A stretch of 64,000 nt of DNA from Margaritispora aquatica (Eukaryota; Ascomycota; Leotiomycetes; Helotiales; Discinellaceae): the NCBI GenBank assembly GCA_007644065.1, contig VJWN01000001.1:1998340-2062339 (forward strand), in the 5' to 3' direction. Positions 46,501-56,803 of the stretch are shown here, in pieces. The notes below the pieces were generated by a model. That model searched no databases, was not told the DNA's origin, and saw only the letters and a program-made list of their open reading frames with translations. How positions within the stretch are numbered: position 1 is the first letter of the stretch; every line of letters begins with the position of its first letter. A program made the position numbers and the translations under genes.

Positions 46501-49467
46501 CTACGAAAAAGCAGGAATCTCGCCCTCGCCCTTTCCCTTGCCCTCACCTTGGCTAGCAGCGGCAGCGACAGCAACCGGAGGCGTACCGTCCTGCCATCTA
46601 CCAGCCTCAGGAACACCAACAGCAGCGGGCCGACGCGGGCCCCCTTTGCTGGTAACAGGTTGACCACCTGTAATCCCAGGCCTTATCCTAGGCTTACCAC
46701 TAGTGCCAACCTTACTCCCGGTCCTAACTTTCCTACCAGTGCCAGTGCCAGTCCCAGTCCGACTTTTGCCTGCATTCTTAACCCAGCCGTTCCTGGGCTT
46801 GCCAATACCCGTACCCGGACCCAGATTCTTATTCCCATTCATATTCGTGTTCAAATTCTTGTTCTTGCCTCTGTTCACACCCTTACCCTTGCCCTTACTT
46901 GGACTCTTCTGTTGTGCGTCCGTAAAGGTCTGGACACTCTCGCCCGTTTGCGTGATCTCGCTGTGTCCCGTCGCTTCCGCTGGCTTGTTTTCGCTGATCT
47001 TTGTCGCCTCCTCCACTGTCGTCTCCTTCTCTTCGTCTCCCTCCTCTTCCTCCTCCTCTTCCTCCTCCTCCTCTTCTTCATCATCTTGTGCACCGTCAGA
47101 TCCAGGCTTAGCATCGGTTTCTGAGTTAGTAGTAGTTTGGCTAAGGGTCGGTATCGGTGTCGGTATTGATATCGGTGTTGGCATTGGAATCGGTTCTGGT
47201 AAAAGAGGCTCCTCCACACCTTCTCCAGTCTTCCCATTCTCGGGTAATTCAGCTTCAGCGCCAGATTCGCCACCCCCTTCGCCATTACCATCACCTCTAT
47301 CATCACCCTTATCATCACCCTTATCATCACCATCGGCTCTATCCAGCTCCTCCTTGAACTTCTCCTCCGCCTTCCTGATCTTCTCCTCATCACTCAACTC
47401 TTCCACCTTCTCCTCCTCCTCTTTCCTCTCCATCTCCTCTTTCTCCTTCCTCTCCAACTCCTCTTTCTCCTTCCTCTCCCTCTCTTCTTTCTCCTTTAAC
47501 GCTATCTCCAATTTTTCCTTCCTCTCTCTTTCCTCCGTCTCCTCTCTCTCCTTCCTCTCCCTCTCCTCATTTTCCTTCTTCTCCTTCTCTAGTTGTTCCT
47601 TCCTCTCCCTTTCCTCTTGCTTAACCTGCCCACTAACGACCTCATTCCCTTTCCATACCACCTTTTGACCCCCAACCACAACGCTCTCAAATCCAAACTC
47701 GCCCTTCCCATCACCTATCACCGCCCCATCGTGGCTACCACAAACGTCGTTCCACTCCAACCATTCGCCGCGCCCGGTCCACATGCCACCTTTCCCACCA
47801 CGCAAATCCCACCATTTATCTCCGCCTGCATGGGCCGCTGCTGCGGCGAGCGCGCCTGTAGGGGAGCGTGTGTATTGCCGTAAGAGGGCGCGAGCGTAGC
47901 GATGGTAATAGGTTTGGAGCCAGAGTGTGGAGCTTTTGGTCGTGGAATGGAGGTTCAGGGCAACAGGGACGGAGCCACCTGGTACAACAATGTTGGTGAT
48001 TAGGTTGACTTGATTCCATGACTTGATCTTGTCAGCGCCGGGCATGTCATCTAGTGCTGTGATAGGAAGAGCGATGCTTGTGGTTGTCAAGGTGTGTTGT
48101 GAGAACTGTGGCGAGGTGGAGTTGAGATCTAACGGGAGGCGTATTTGATTTGTTGTTGCAACCCCATGGATTCGAGATGGTGTCAAAGTAGTGACATTAG
48201 AAAAAGTCAATACCTGGATATCTGACGTGCTTTTGTGAAGAGTTTGGAAGATAGAGGATGAATAGTCAAGTGTTATGGCAAATTCGTAATTGGTCTTTGG
48301 TGCCAATGTGTAGTTATACACCGGCGCCTCAGAATTCGTCCGGAAGATATTGAGAAGCTTGGCGGTGCCAGATGGAGGTAGTGGTGGGAAAGTAAGAGAA
48401 CGAGAGTATTCCTGCTCGCCGTAGATGCGTGAGAAGGCTTGTTGGCTACTCAAGTTCTCGGTTTTAGACTCAAGGATCTGAAGAGCACGTGCGTAGATGG
48501 GTTTGAGGTCAACAACGCGCCCCATGAGCATGGTGGAAGCCATGTACCTGGGTCTGTTGTGTATGCCTTCTGGATGCTTGTCTGTTGTTGGGCCATAAAT
48601 ATCCTTTGGTAATGAGGAGTCTGGAACTGCGAAGCATGCTGGGTCGCTCGGTGAATTGGAACATTCTTTGCTGGAAGCGAAGAGCACTTTAGACGTGAAC
48701 GCTGGCGCTTTTTTGGTCGAATCTATAGAGTTTTGGGTATACATCAACTGCTGTTTGTGGTATTTTCTTGCGAGCTCTGATGCAGAATCTTCCATGCCGT
48801 TGAAAAACCGATTGATGATGAGCTCTGCAGGTAATTGAAACCAGGCATCTTTGGACATTAGTATCAGTACCCGCATCGAGTAGGGAGGGCACACACCTTT
48901 TTCAACAATCAATATCAAATCATTGTCACGAGCTTCTTTGCTAAGCAAGAAAGTGTAAGTGTTGTTCACCCACTCAAGATCCGAAGCTCTGTTTTGTCCA
49001 TAGCCGATCAAAGTTGGTGGTGGGAAATTGAGGATCGCAGCCGAGACTAAAGTTTTGCACAAGTTGAGAGAGTGGCTTCTTGCTGGAACTAACAGATGAA
49101 ACTTGGGCTTCTTTACAGCTATCTCCTCGATGAGTTCGGTGTCGTCATCCCATCTGGTATCATGAACTTCGTCGGTATACTGAGCTATGATGTCTGTAAG
49201 TCCTGCTGGGATATAAGTTCTGAGTCGTTCAAGTTCGGCCTGCGTCCATATCAGATCAAAAGCTTGTCTCGACAGGATAACACTTACATAGTTTTGGTGG
49301 CCAAGAAACAGACATATAGTGCCAAGAACAGTCAGTGCAAGCATCAACGCCCGGCTTCGAAAACGACTTGGACGCCCAACCCGAGCTGCAAAGTGGCTAG
49401 CGAGTTCAGCAGATGTCGGTCGTTCAAGTTTGGGATTCGAGCCACCGTGAACCACGCCGTATTGCAT
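46501..49467 (-). CDS. type II membrane protein of a fungal unknown family with a long charged tail (about 956 aa after splicing)
   Basis: The genomic frame is open for 988 codons, but two 48-nt segments inside it look like introns: 49287-49240 (GTAAGT...CAG) and 48896-48849 (GTGTGT, TACTAAT, AAAG). Removing them gives exons 49467-49288, 49239-48897 and 48848-46501 and restores LILIVEKDAWFQLPAELII, the family's V-D-x-DxWFQLP core. A single membrane anchor (ALMLALTVLGTICLFLG, about 40-56) is followed by a luminal domain of about 550 residues: HLLVPARSHSLNLCKTLVSA, DPACFAVPDSSLPKDIYG, NRPRYMASTMLMGRVVDL. Similar fungal proteins are thought to be Golgi/ER glycosyltransferase-like, but the activity is unproven. 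From about residue 600 the chain is Glu/Lys/Arg heptad-like coiled coil, then DDKGDD repeats, PIPMPTPIS, a poly-Glu run, and Gly/Lys/Arg-rich sequence. Confidence 0.8.
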   Translation of the reverse strand: MQYGVVHGGSNPKLERPTSAELASHFAARVGRPSRFRSRALMLALTVLGTICLFLGHQNYVSVILSRQAFDLIWTQAELERLRTYIPAGLTDIIAQYTDEVHDTRWDDDTELIEEIAVKKPKFHLLVPARSHSLNLCKTLVSAAILNFPPPTLIGYGQNRASDLEWVNNTYTFLLSKEARDNDLILIVEKGVCPPYSMRVLILMSKDAWFQLPAELIINRFFNGMEDSASELARKYHKQQLMYTQNSIDSTKKAPAFTSKVLFASSKECSNSPSDPACFAVPDSSLPKDIYGPTTDKHPEGIHNRPRYMASTMLMGRVVDLKPIYARALQILESKTENLSSQQAFSRIYGEQEYSRSLTFPPLPPSGTAKLLNIFRTNSEAPVYNYTLAPKTNYEFAITLDYSSSIFQTLHKSTSDIQVLTFSNVTTLTPSRIHGVATTNQIRLPLDLNSTSPQFSQHTLTTTSIALPITALDDMPGADKIKSWNQVNLITNIVVPGGSVPVALNLHSTTKSSTLWLQTYYHRYARALLRQYTRSPTGALAAAAAHAGGDKWWDLRGGKGGMWTGRGEWLEWNDVCGSHDGAVIGDGKGEFGFESVVVGGQKVVWKGNEVVSGQVKQEERERKEQLEKEKKENEERERKEREETEERERKEKLEIALKEKEERERKEKEELERKEKEEMERKEEEEKVEELSDEEKIRKAEEKFKEELDRADGDDKGDDKGDDRGDGNGEGGGESGAEAELPENGKTGEGVEEPLLPEPIPMPTPISIPTPIPTLSQTTTNSETDAKPGSDGAQDDEEEEEEEEEEEEEGDEEKETTVEEATKISENKPAEATGHSEITQTGESVQTFTDAQQKSPSKGKGKGVNRGKNKNLNTNMNGNKNLGPGTGIGKPRNGWVKNAGKSRTGTGTGTGRKVRTGSKVGTSGKPRIRPGITGGQPVTSKGGPRRPAAVGVPEAGRWQDGTPPVAVAAAASQGEGKGKGEGEIPAFS

Positions 49468-50459
49468 CTTGACACACTCTGGACCTTGCGTACAGCTTCA
49501 AAGGGAGAGTTGAGATGTGAGGTGTAGAGGTATACGTCGTATCACGTGTAAGCCTCAATATCAAGCTACTTTAGTGATGTCTCATAACTCCTGTTTTGAA
49601 GGAATACTGTCCGGGACATTTGGAAACGTCATTTGGGGATTAAAAGCTGAATTGCAAAGAAAGGAAAACAGGAAGAATCGCGTGGACAGAGAGAAGAAAA
49701 GCAATTGAAAGACCACGAAGAAATGTTTGACTCAAGTATTCCAGAGGAATGCAGAGGAATGCGTGATCAGAGATAGGCGTGTGTGGATATGAACACCACC
49801 ACCACCACCCAAAGGGCAATCTGGTCCGTTCACTCCGTGAGGTCCAAATAAGGCTATTATGTCTCTGATCCCGGACCACTTGGGATTTATTGAAATATTG
49901 GCAGTGGCTTCATGCATTATCTTTTTCTTTTTTTTTTCTTCCTTCTTCCCTTTTTCTTCGAGACCTTGGAGGAGCAAACAAGGAGTTCGGGAGTTGTGAA
50001 ATATTTTTAGGCTTATGGTACTACTTTAGTCCTGGTCCTGGTCCCAGTTCTGGGGTTCTTAGTTCGCCTGTGATATTGCGAGGTGGTTTGCCGATCATTA
50101 TCTTGGCAGGGCTGATGTTCCGGTTGTCAGCACTTTGCATGGGAGTTCCTCCGGGAGAGACTACATGAAGATGAAATAGGATACTGCTATTCTTCGTTGT
50201 ATCCGAAGAATAGTTCATCAATGACAGGGGAACACCGAAAGGAATAGTACAACAAGTCGCCCTCAAAGGCATCAGATGTAGAAAATATGTTGTCAATTAC
50301 CTACATCTCAAGTTTGTGTAGGTGGTTGCATGCAATGGTAGCTATCAACTTCAATATGTGCTTGATCTTGGCTTGGATGAATATGTCAGCTTTCGGAGGT
50401 GTCGAACAGTATCGTATCGTAACGTATCGTATCATATTGTATCGTATTGTAGTATGATG
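49468..50459. other. intergenic region
   Basis: About 1 kb between two minus-strand genes: promoter of the membrane-protein gene and 3' region of the COG7-like gene. A T-rich tract sits at 49918-49941 and a GTATC tandem near 50430. Frames at 49640-50296 overlap on both strands without domains. Confidence 0.5.
50409..50451. repeat. (GTATC)n-type degenerate microsatellite
   Basis: About eight imperfect five-base units (GTATC, CGTAT, TGTAT variants) just downstream of the COG7-like stop codon. Confidence 0.7.
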
Positions 50460-51572
50460 CTATGAGGATCCTCTCAGCTTCTGGAGCTGGCTCAGAAATC
50501 CATAGCCACTTTGAGGTTTGCTGTCGCTAGCAATTGCGACCTCCTCCAACGTCTCGACCCGCTGCCGTAACCTAGTATCCTGCTCTGCATCGCGAAGCAA
50601 ATCTCTATGCCTATCCTCCACCAATCGTGCTAGACTCTCCACGAATTTACCCCGTGCCTTCTCCTCTGCTGTGCCCTTCCACACCACGGCGAGCTCTTTC
50701 AGTTCTTCTACCCGCTTCGCAGCCGCTTCAATACCATCAATAGGATCACCGCGAATCAGAAGGTCCGCGACATCATCACGGAATTGCTGTAGAATTTGCT
50801 GGCCCTTCTCTTCTGTGCTGTGCATAGCCGATCCAGGTTCTGGTGCCGAGACCGAGAGGAAAGACGACGTGACGGATACTTCTGATGGGGGAAATGTCCA
50901 TGCCATGGCATCCCCAAAAGTCTGGATCACGGTTTCCAATCGTGATCGCACCAATGTGAGCGTCCGTAATTGCTGGATGTATGGTGGATCCACGATCGCA
51001 GGAGTCTCGTCTTCTACTGGTGTTTTGGGTATCCCCAGTGAAGAGCGCCTTCGGGCTCCCGCCGATTCAGTAGCCTTGGTTTGCTTCTTTGCCAGGTCTT
51101 GATCCAAACCTGCAGGCACAAACTTGACCACCTCATCATGTAGACCTTCTGTCAGAGCTTCCGATAGACCCAGGGTTTCCCCTCGCAGCACCTCCACCTC
51201 GTATGCCAATCTGCTCCCACTTCGTAGTATCTCATCCGTGAGTTGAGTCAGGGTTGTTGTCAACCGAGTCGTATGGGCACTGAGCTGGGAGAGCAGGGTC
51301 TGGGTTTGTGTCGAGAGTTCTGCCAGCGACACGGCGCCCCGAGCTGATTGTGTCGAATTCGAGGTCTGCAGAGCGGGCAGAGTGGCATTGAAGTAGGCAG
51401 CTGGGTCGAAGGAGGGGTCAAGAAAGGGTTGCAGTGCTGGATCTGCTACGTGTGTGGATTTGGATTCGAAGATGATGGTCGGGACGGTGCGACTGGATGC
51501 TGACATATGTCTAGAGGTACTCGTCGCACTGCTATTCTGCCTCCTTCGAGAGGCCTTGGAATCCCATGCCAT
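50460..51572 (-). CDS. COG7-like conserved oligomeric Golgi complex subunit candidate (370 aa)
   Basis: Single exon. After a basic Ser-rich start, LQPFLDPSFDPAAYFNATLP and AVSLAELSTQTQTLLSQL introduce long coiled-coil helices (TTTLTQLTDEILRSGSRLAY, EVEVLRGETLGLSEALTEGL). This arrangement (a short FDP-YFN-TLP segment followed by CATCHR-type coiled coil) matches what I recall of short fungal COG7-like proteins of the COG tethering complex, which acts in intra-Golgi retrograde traffic. Further helices (PPYIQQLRTLTLVRSRLETV, ILQQFRDDVADLLIRGDP, VEDRHRDLLRDAEQDTRL) run to the end. It is about half the length of animal COG7, so the assignment rests on the N-terminal pattern. Another coiled-coil vesicle protein is the alternative. 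Confidence 0.6.
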   Translation of the reverse strand: MAWDSKASRRRQNSSATSTSRHMSASSRTVPTIIFESKSTHVADPALQPFLDPSFDPAAYFNATLPALQTSNSTQSARGAVSLAELSTQTQTLLSQLSAHTTRLTTTLTQLTDEILRSGSRLAYEVEVLRGETLGLSEALTEGLHDEVVKFVPAGLDQDLAKKQTKATESAGARRRSSLGIPKTPVEDETPAIVDPPYIQQLRTLTLVRSRLETVIQTFGDAMAWTFPPSEVSVTSSFLSVSAPEPGSAMHSTEEKGQQILQQFRDDVADLLIRGDPIDGIEAAAKRVEELKELAVVWKGTAEEKARGKFVESLARLVEDRHRDLLRDAEQDTRLRQRVETLEEVAIASDSKPQSGYGFLSQLQKLRGSS

Positions 51573-51976
51573 GTTCTCTATAGATTATGGGTTCTAGATT
51601 TTCCGTCCAAGTGTGAGCAGAAGTTGCCGAGAAGTTGCCCAGAAGTTGCCCAGAGGAGTCTTTCTATAAGGTAAGGTATGTTGAGAATTAACTTTCTTAC
51701 AGGTGAATTAAATTCTTGGTGGGGTTTAATTGTATTGGGGTTTAGCTACCGTCTGCCGTCTGCCGTCGTCCGTTGTCCACGGTGTCCACTGTGTCCACTA
51801 TCCACGGGTCCTGTCCACTGTTTCGACCTGCAGAAGCTGGAGGAGGGAAGGTATGGCAGGGATCATCAACAGTAAGTTCTTACTTTACAGTCAGTACAGT
51901 ACGTAAGATTACCTTAGAAGTATGTGTTGGTGACGACCATCTTTACTACTTTGCTTCTTCTTTATATCAAAGGAAG

Positions 51977-52008
51977 TGTACCTGTACCTGTACCTGTACC
52001 TGTACCTT
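51977..52008. repeat. (CTGTAC)n microsatellite
   Basis: Five consecutive CTGTAC units. Confidence 0.85.
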
Positions 52009-52165
52009 TAGATAATTCACAATAAATCTTAACATAATTAAACATAACAAAACAAAACGAAACTGATGATACGGTAGAATCTCAAGGTTTGATGTTTTGG
52101 AGGGAGGAGTTCTTCTTTCTACCTGATTGGAGCTCAAGTTCCAGGTCCCAGCCTGATCTGAGGTA

Positions 52166-52197
52166 GCTTCTGCTTCTGCTTCTGCTTCTGCTTCTGC
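52166..52197. repeat. (CTTCTG)n microsatellite
   Basis: Five consecutive CTTCTG units in the upstream region of the PARP-E2 gene. Confidence 0.85.
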
Positions 52198-52805
52198 CTA
52201 CGAAAGCTGCCTTGCGAGCACCAACACCAACACCAATACCACCACCACTACCACCACCACCACCACCTCTTCTTTCATCATTTCCATGTTCACTTCAAAG
52301 ATTCCAATAAATTGACAAACACTCTTGACTATTTCAGAATATCAGAGTAATCCAAGATATGGAAGTGTCTTTGTAAATCAATCCATCAATCAATCTCACC
52401 TTCTACCTTCTAATTCACACTCCAATCGACCTCTCCACTCACACTTCACACCCTCATATAGGTACTCACATCCGACAACATATTAGTAGTCAACGCCTAC
52501 GCCTTTGCCAACAAAGCTGACCACCAGCCTCGCTCGACCTTTAATCGAGAATTCTTTTAAAATATCACCCACCCAATCTGGAAACCTGGAAACCTAGAAA
52601 TCTAAAAACCTGAAAACCTCAAAACCTAGAACTTCATACAAGATCGTTTTCCTACATCTTGGCAACACTGTTCACACCTCGGATACGATACTCTCCATTT
52701 CAGGTCAGTTCATGGTCAGATCGAGACGCCTCTCAACCATCTGGACAGCCGCGATCTACAGCATCTGCTCTTTGACCGGCTTGAGCGAGACAATATCTCG
52801 TCATC

Positions 52806-55800
52806 ATGCCTCGAAAGGCGTTTATTGCGGACTTTGAGGCGGCAAAGCAGCAAGGTATTATTGGGATCACAGATATCTCTCGTGGCGAAAACGACGAGGA
52901 TATCAACGTGACTTTCCTTCCTCAGAATGGTGTCCCCGTGGAGATTTGTTTATTAACACAACCCGGTATGCCTACCTGACCTTCTCTTATGCTTCCCGTC
53001 TTCTTGTGGAATCAAATACGGATTTACCCAAAGCGATACGAACTCTTCTTTGCATTTTGTTAGGTTGTAAGTAATGATCATATGGCTGACTATTCTAGAT
53101 GTCGGCTCCTACCCTACTGAAACTTTCTTCATGATCTTCGTAAGAACCTCCGAGGCTCCACCAGGAGTGGCAGCTGCTCTTGAGGATATCTCGGGATTTT
53201 CTCATGGCATGAAGATCCCAGAGTTGGTCATAACCATTTCTCAGAAGCTCCGCACTGTACTTTCGACAGGTGCGAGGGATGCGCCAATCCTTCTGGACGA
53301 TGAATCAGATGTAGATATGCTTGATGGCACTGATGCTGAAGAAGACTTTGAAGAGGAATTTGAAGAAGAATCGCAAGACGAGTATGCTGATTATGGTGGC
53401 TTCAGCGATGATGAAGATCGAGGCAACCGAGGGTTTACCTCAGCTACCCATCGCATCAGTCCCGAGGCAGCTATCAAGCTGAATCGTCGTATTCGACACG
53501 ATCTCAAAGCTGCCAAGTTCGCTGGATTTAGTCTTGGTATATTAAATGGGATGAAGGCCGACTCTGTGTCGAGTTTGCTCAGCATCTCTATTAGGGTTGC
53601 AAAGCTGGGTCTATCCGAGGAGGCTATCCAAGCTTGGGATTTGGAACCACACCAATATGTTGTTTTGTTGATTCGGTACTCAAACGGCTACAAGACTTTT
53701 GAGAGTGTCATCGAGGAACCGGCAAAGTCTTCCGACATCGAGTTCCGGATCGGTGTTTGCAATAGATACAAGCCTACCATTGTTGAGGCTTTAGCAGCCT
53801 TCACTGATATCACCAGGGACAACAACAAGGCCAATGAGAGACGCAATGACCAGGAGAATCATGGTACATCTACTTCCGACTCGGGATTTGCAAACATGTT
53901 CATCAGCAGCTCCCTGAACGACTTCATCAATACTCAGTTCATTTCACTCTTCAAGATGCGGTGCAAGCTTGGAGTAGGATGGGAGGGTGCTAAGAAGTTC
54001 ATGGCCGATAACGCTGGTCGAGTGGGAGAAAATACAGAGGATCTTCCTGAAGTTTACTACAAGGAATCCGATTCGACTCAGAACAGTCTCCCAGATGTGG
54101 TCACAGCGGATCATTTGTGTGATCTACAGGCAAAAGAGCACTCTTTTCCACTGATTTGTGCTCAATTTGCGTTGAGATATTTTTGCAGATGCACCGAGTT
54201 TTGCCTCGTCTGCCACGACAAGATTCAGGAGGAATTTGGGGCGCTAAAGCCATATGTGTGCTCCAAACCTTTGTGCCTGTATCAATACATGTCGCTTGGA
54301 TTCGGCCCAAGCGTGGAGCACGAGATTATGATGCAACCATATGTTGTCGACTTGCTCGTCAGCTTTTGCTATGCAGCTGCCATGGTAAGATTATGACCCG
54401 TTCCGTGAACCATTGAACTCGAAACTAAACTGCTTAGCAACGTAAATTACGAGAGTACCCTACCGGAATGAGCCTCAATGTTCCGCCAATTCTCACTTAT
54501 ACTACGTCTGACGCCAGCAGAGGTCTTATGGGGAGACCATTGTCAGTCGCCAGCCAAGCAGCAGCAGCAGCTGGCCAAGCTCCCAAAGTCCCAGTCTTGC
54601 CCACGAATATTTCTTTTGACGCTGGTCACAACGAGATCTTATTTAGTGGACTAAGCTCTTGCCCTGTATATAATGGAGATTGGGTCACAATTTCAGTTGG
54701 AGGTTTGTTCAATGTTTCGGTTCATAGATGCAATTCTCCATGCTAACTGATATTAGGACTTCCGGCAGATCACCATCGTGTTGAAGATACCTCGCTTTTC
54801 CCCAATGTTACATTGTCGAAGCCGGTACGTCGAAGCACAGTGCTACCTGAGCCAGTTGGAAGTGCTGCGACCTTGGTAGTCCCTGCAACTCCAGTGACGA
54901 CGCCTCCGCCAGTTAACTTACAACCTGCAACCATGACAATTTATAACAACAACTTTGACGAGATGGATGATACCGAGAAGGCAGAGACTATTGTGATGGC
55001 TCTTGAGACCCTCCCATCAATTTCTTCTTTGCAAACCTTCCTGAAAGAACAGAGCCGATTTTCCGAACCGAATCTTAGAGCATGGAAGGAGCAGATCTCG
55101 CCAGCAGCTCTGGGAATCCTTCGATGGATCATTGCCTCAAACCGTTCATGCATTGTCCAAGTTGACAAGTGCCCAGGTCAAGGAGATGCAGAAGTTGCAG
55201 CAGCTAAGATTCGATTGAATCAAAGAGTCTCTAACGTTTCCGAGAGTTGGGTCCAATTTCGTTTTGCTCAGGGCTCGCCAGATAAAGAGCAAAAGTTTCT
55301 GAACGCTTTGAAAGTGCAACAGAACAACTTTGATCCCCAATACCCAACCATTTTTGCGTTTCACGGCAGCCCTCTGCCGAACTGGCATAGCATCATCCGA
55401 CACGGTTTAGACTTCAAGGAGGTTATACACGGACGAGCATTTGGCAACGGGGTTTATCATTCACCAGACCAAAATGTTTCGGTGGGATACATGGGACATG
55501 GCACTCGGCCATGGCATGGCTCGGCTCTCAAGGTTTTGTCAGCTATGAGCTTGAACGAAATTGTCAATTGCCCAACCCAGTTTGCCCATACCAACCCGCA
55601 CTTGGTAGTTCAACACATTGAGTGGATCCAATGCAGATATTTGTTTGTACAGGTTGGAGGTGATGATCGTTACGCCACGAGTGGCAACTCAAATACTGTC
55701 AGCCAGTGAGTTCCACCATCCACTTCCACTTCTACCTTTTCATGACATATTCTAACTCCTCCAAGTACTCCAGGTGCTTTGGATCAGATTGTTGAGCAGG

Positions 55801-56803
55801 ATCCAAAGTACACGGCAAGATCGACGTTGGGGAAAGTTCTCGGTGTACCGCTCTGTGCAGTTGCCGTTTCCAGAGCATTTCGTGTTAGTGCTGCTAACAA
55901 TGTGGCAATGTCCACACAAAATCAGGCTTCAGGCAAGAAGCGCAAGATTTCCAGAGTCGCCGTGGCATCATCCGAATATGCTTGTAGCGAGGGTGAAGAC
56001 ATATCTGATATTAATTTCCTGTTTTCTGATGATGAAGGTGGTGGAAACTCTAAGAACAAAACAACCAAGTAAGTTTCACTCTCAACACACATTTCTTTCA
56101 TTGCTAACGATTTAAAAGCCCACACCTGGATGCGAAGGGTCAACCATGGACCGATTTCGTACCAGGCACTCTGGATCAAGCTCAACTTCCGCTTTTGAGC
56201 CCTCCATCCTACGCCTCCCAGAGTGCGACAAAGACTCTAAGCAGAGCTCTCAAGGAAGTGGTTGAAATTCAGAAGAAGACCCCTCTGCATGAACTGGGTT
56301 GGTTCATCGATGAGGAACTTATCAGTAACGTCTATCAATGGATCGTTGAATTGCATTCGTTTGACGCAAGTCTACCATTGGCCAAGGAGATGAAGCAAGC
56401 CGGCATGACAAGCATCGTTCTCGAAATCCGATTCGGCAAGAATTTTCCTTTTAGCCCACCATTTGTTCGAGTCATTAGACCACGTTTCTTGCCATTCATG
56501 CAAGGTGGCGGCGGCCATGTCACAGCAGGTGGTGCCATTTGCATGGAGTTGTTGACCAACAGCGGGTGGAGTTCTGTGTCCAGCTTAGAGAGCGTCTTAC
56601 TCCAAGTTCGTCTAGCGATCTCCAGCACTGATCCAAAACCTGCTCGTTTGGAAAATGGCGGTAGGAGTGGCATCAAGAGTGACTATGGAACCGGCGAGGC
56701 TATTGATGCGTATCTACGCGCATGCCAGGCACATGGCTGGGCCGTCCCACCAGGATTTAGGGAGGAATTTGGAGGCGAGCCGTCGCGTTATGGTGGGTTT
56801 TGA
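52806..56803 (+). CDS. PARP-UBC fusion: ADP-ribosyltransferase joined to a UBE2Q-like ubiquitin E2 (1215 aa)
   Basis: Six exons: 52806-52965, 53099-54384, 54438-54702, 54757-55705, 55766-56068 and 56119-56803 (3648 nt). Domain order: RWD-like N-terminus (VTFLPQNGVPVEICLL, SYPTETFFMIFVRTSE; about 1-110); acidic linker (EEDFEEEFEEES); a middle helical region; Cys-rich module at about 415-450 (CRCTEFCLVCHDKI, LKPYVCSKPLCLYQYMSLGF) like that of PARP6/8; PARP catalytic fold with FAFHGSPLPNWHSI (His773) and GNGVYHSPDQNVSVGYMGHG (Tyr804); Lys-rich linker (GKKRKISR); UBC fold with FGKNFPFSPPFVRVIRPRF and AGGAICMELLTNSGWSS, where Cys1129 is the E2 cysteine as in UBE2Q. The third PARP residue lies in NEIVNC or in VVQHIEWIQCRYLFV; I cannot decide which. 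Expected roles are NAD-dependent ADP-ribosyl transfer and ubiquitin conjugation; coupling of the two is inference. The fusion recurs in filamentous ascomycetes to my knowledge. Confidence 0.9.

Larger units (their letters stand above)
51573..52805. other. divergent intergenic region with several tandem repeats
   Basis: Shared promoter of the COG7-like and PARP-E2 genes. It contains repeats of GTCCACTGT and GTCCGT type (51750-51830), a CTGTAC tandem, a CTTCTG tandem and a CCACCA run (52225-52267). A long A/C-rich leader with GAAACCT/AAAACCT repeats (52575-52650) precedes the ATG at 52806. No gene seen. Confidence 0.55.

Noticed and set aside
46703..47668. 321-codon plus-strand frame rich in Ser and Pro
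   Set aside because: It is the antisense reading of the Glu/Lys-rich tail of the minus-strand membrane protein; its Ser runs are the complement of GAG/GAA repeats.
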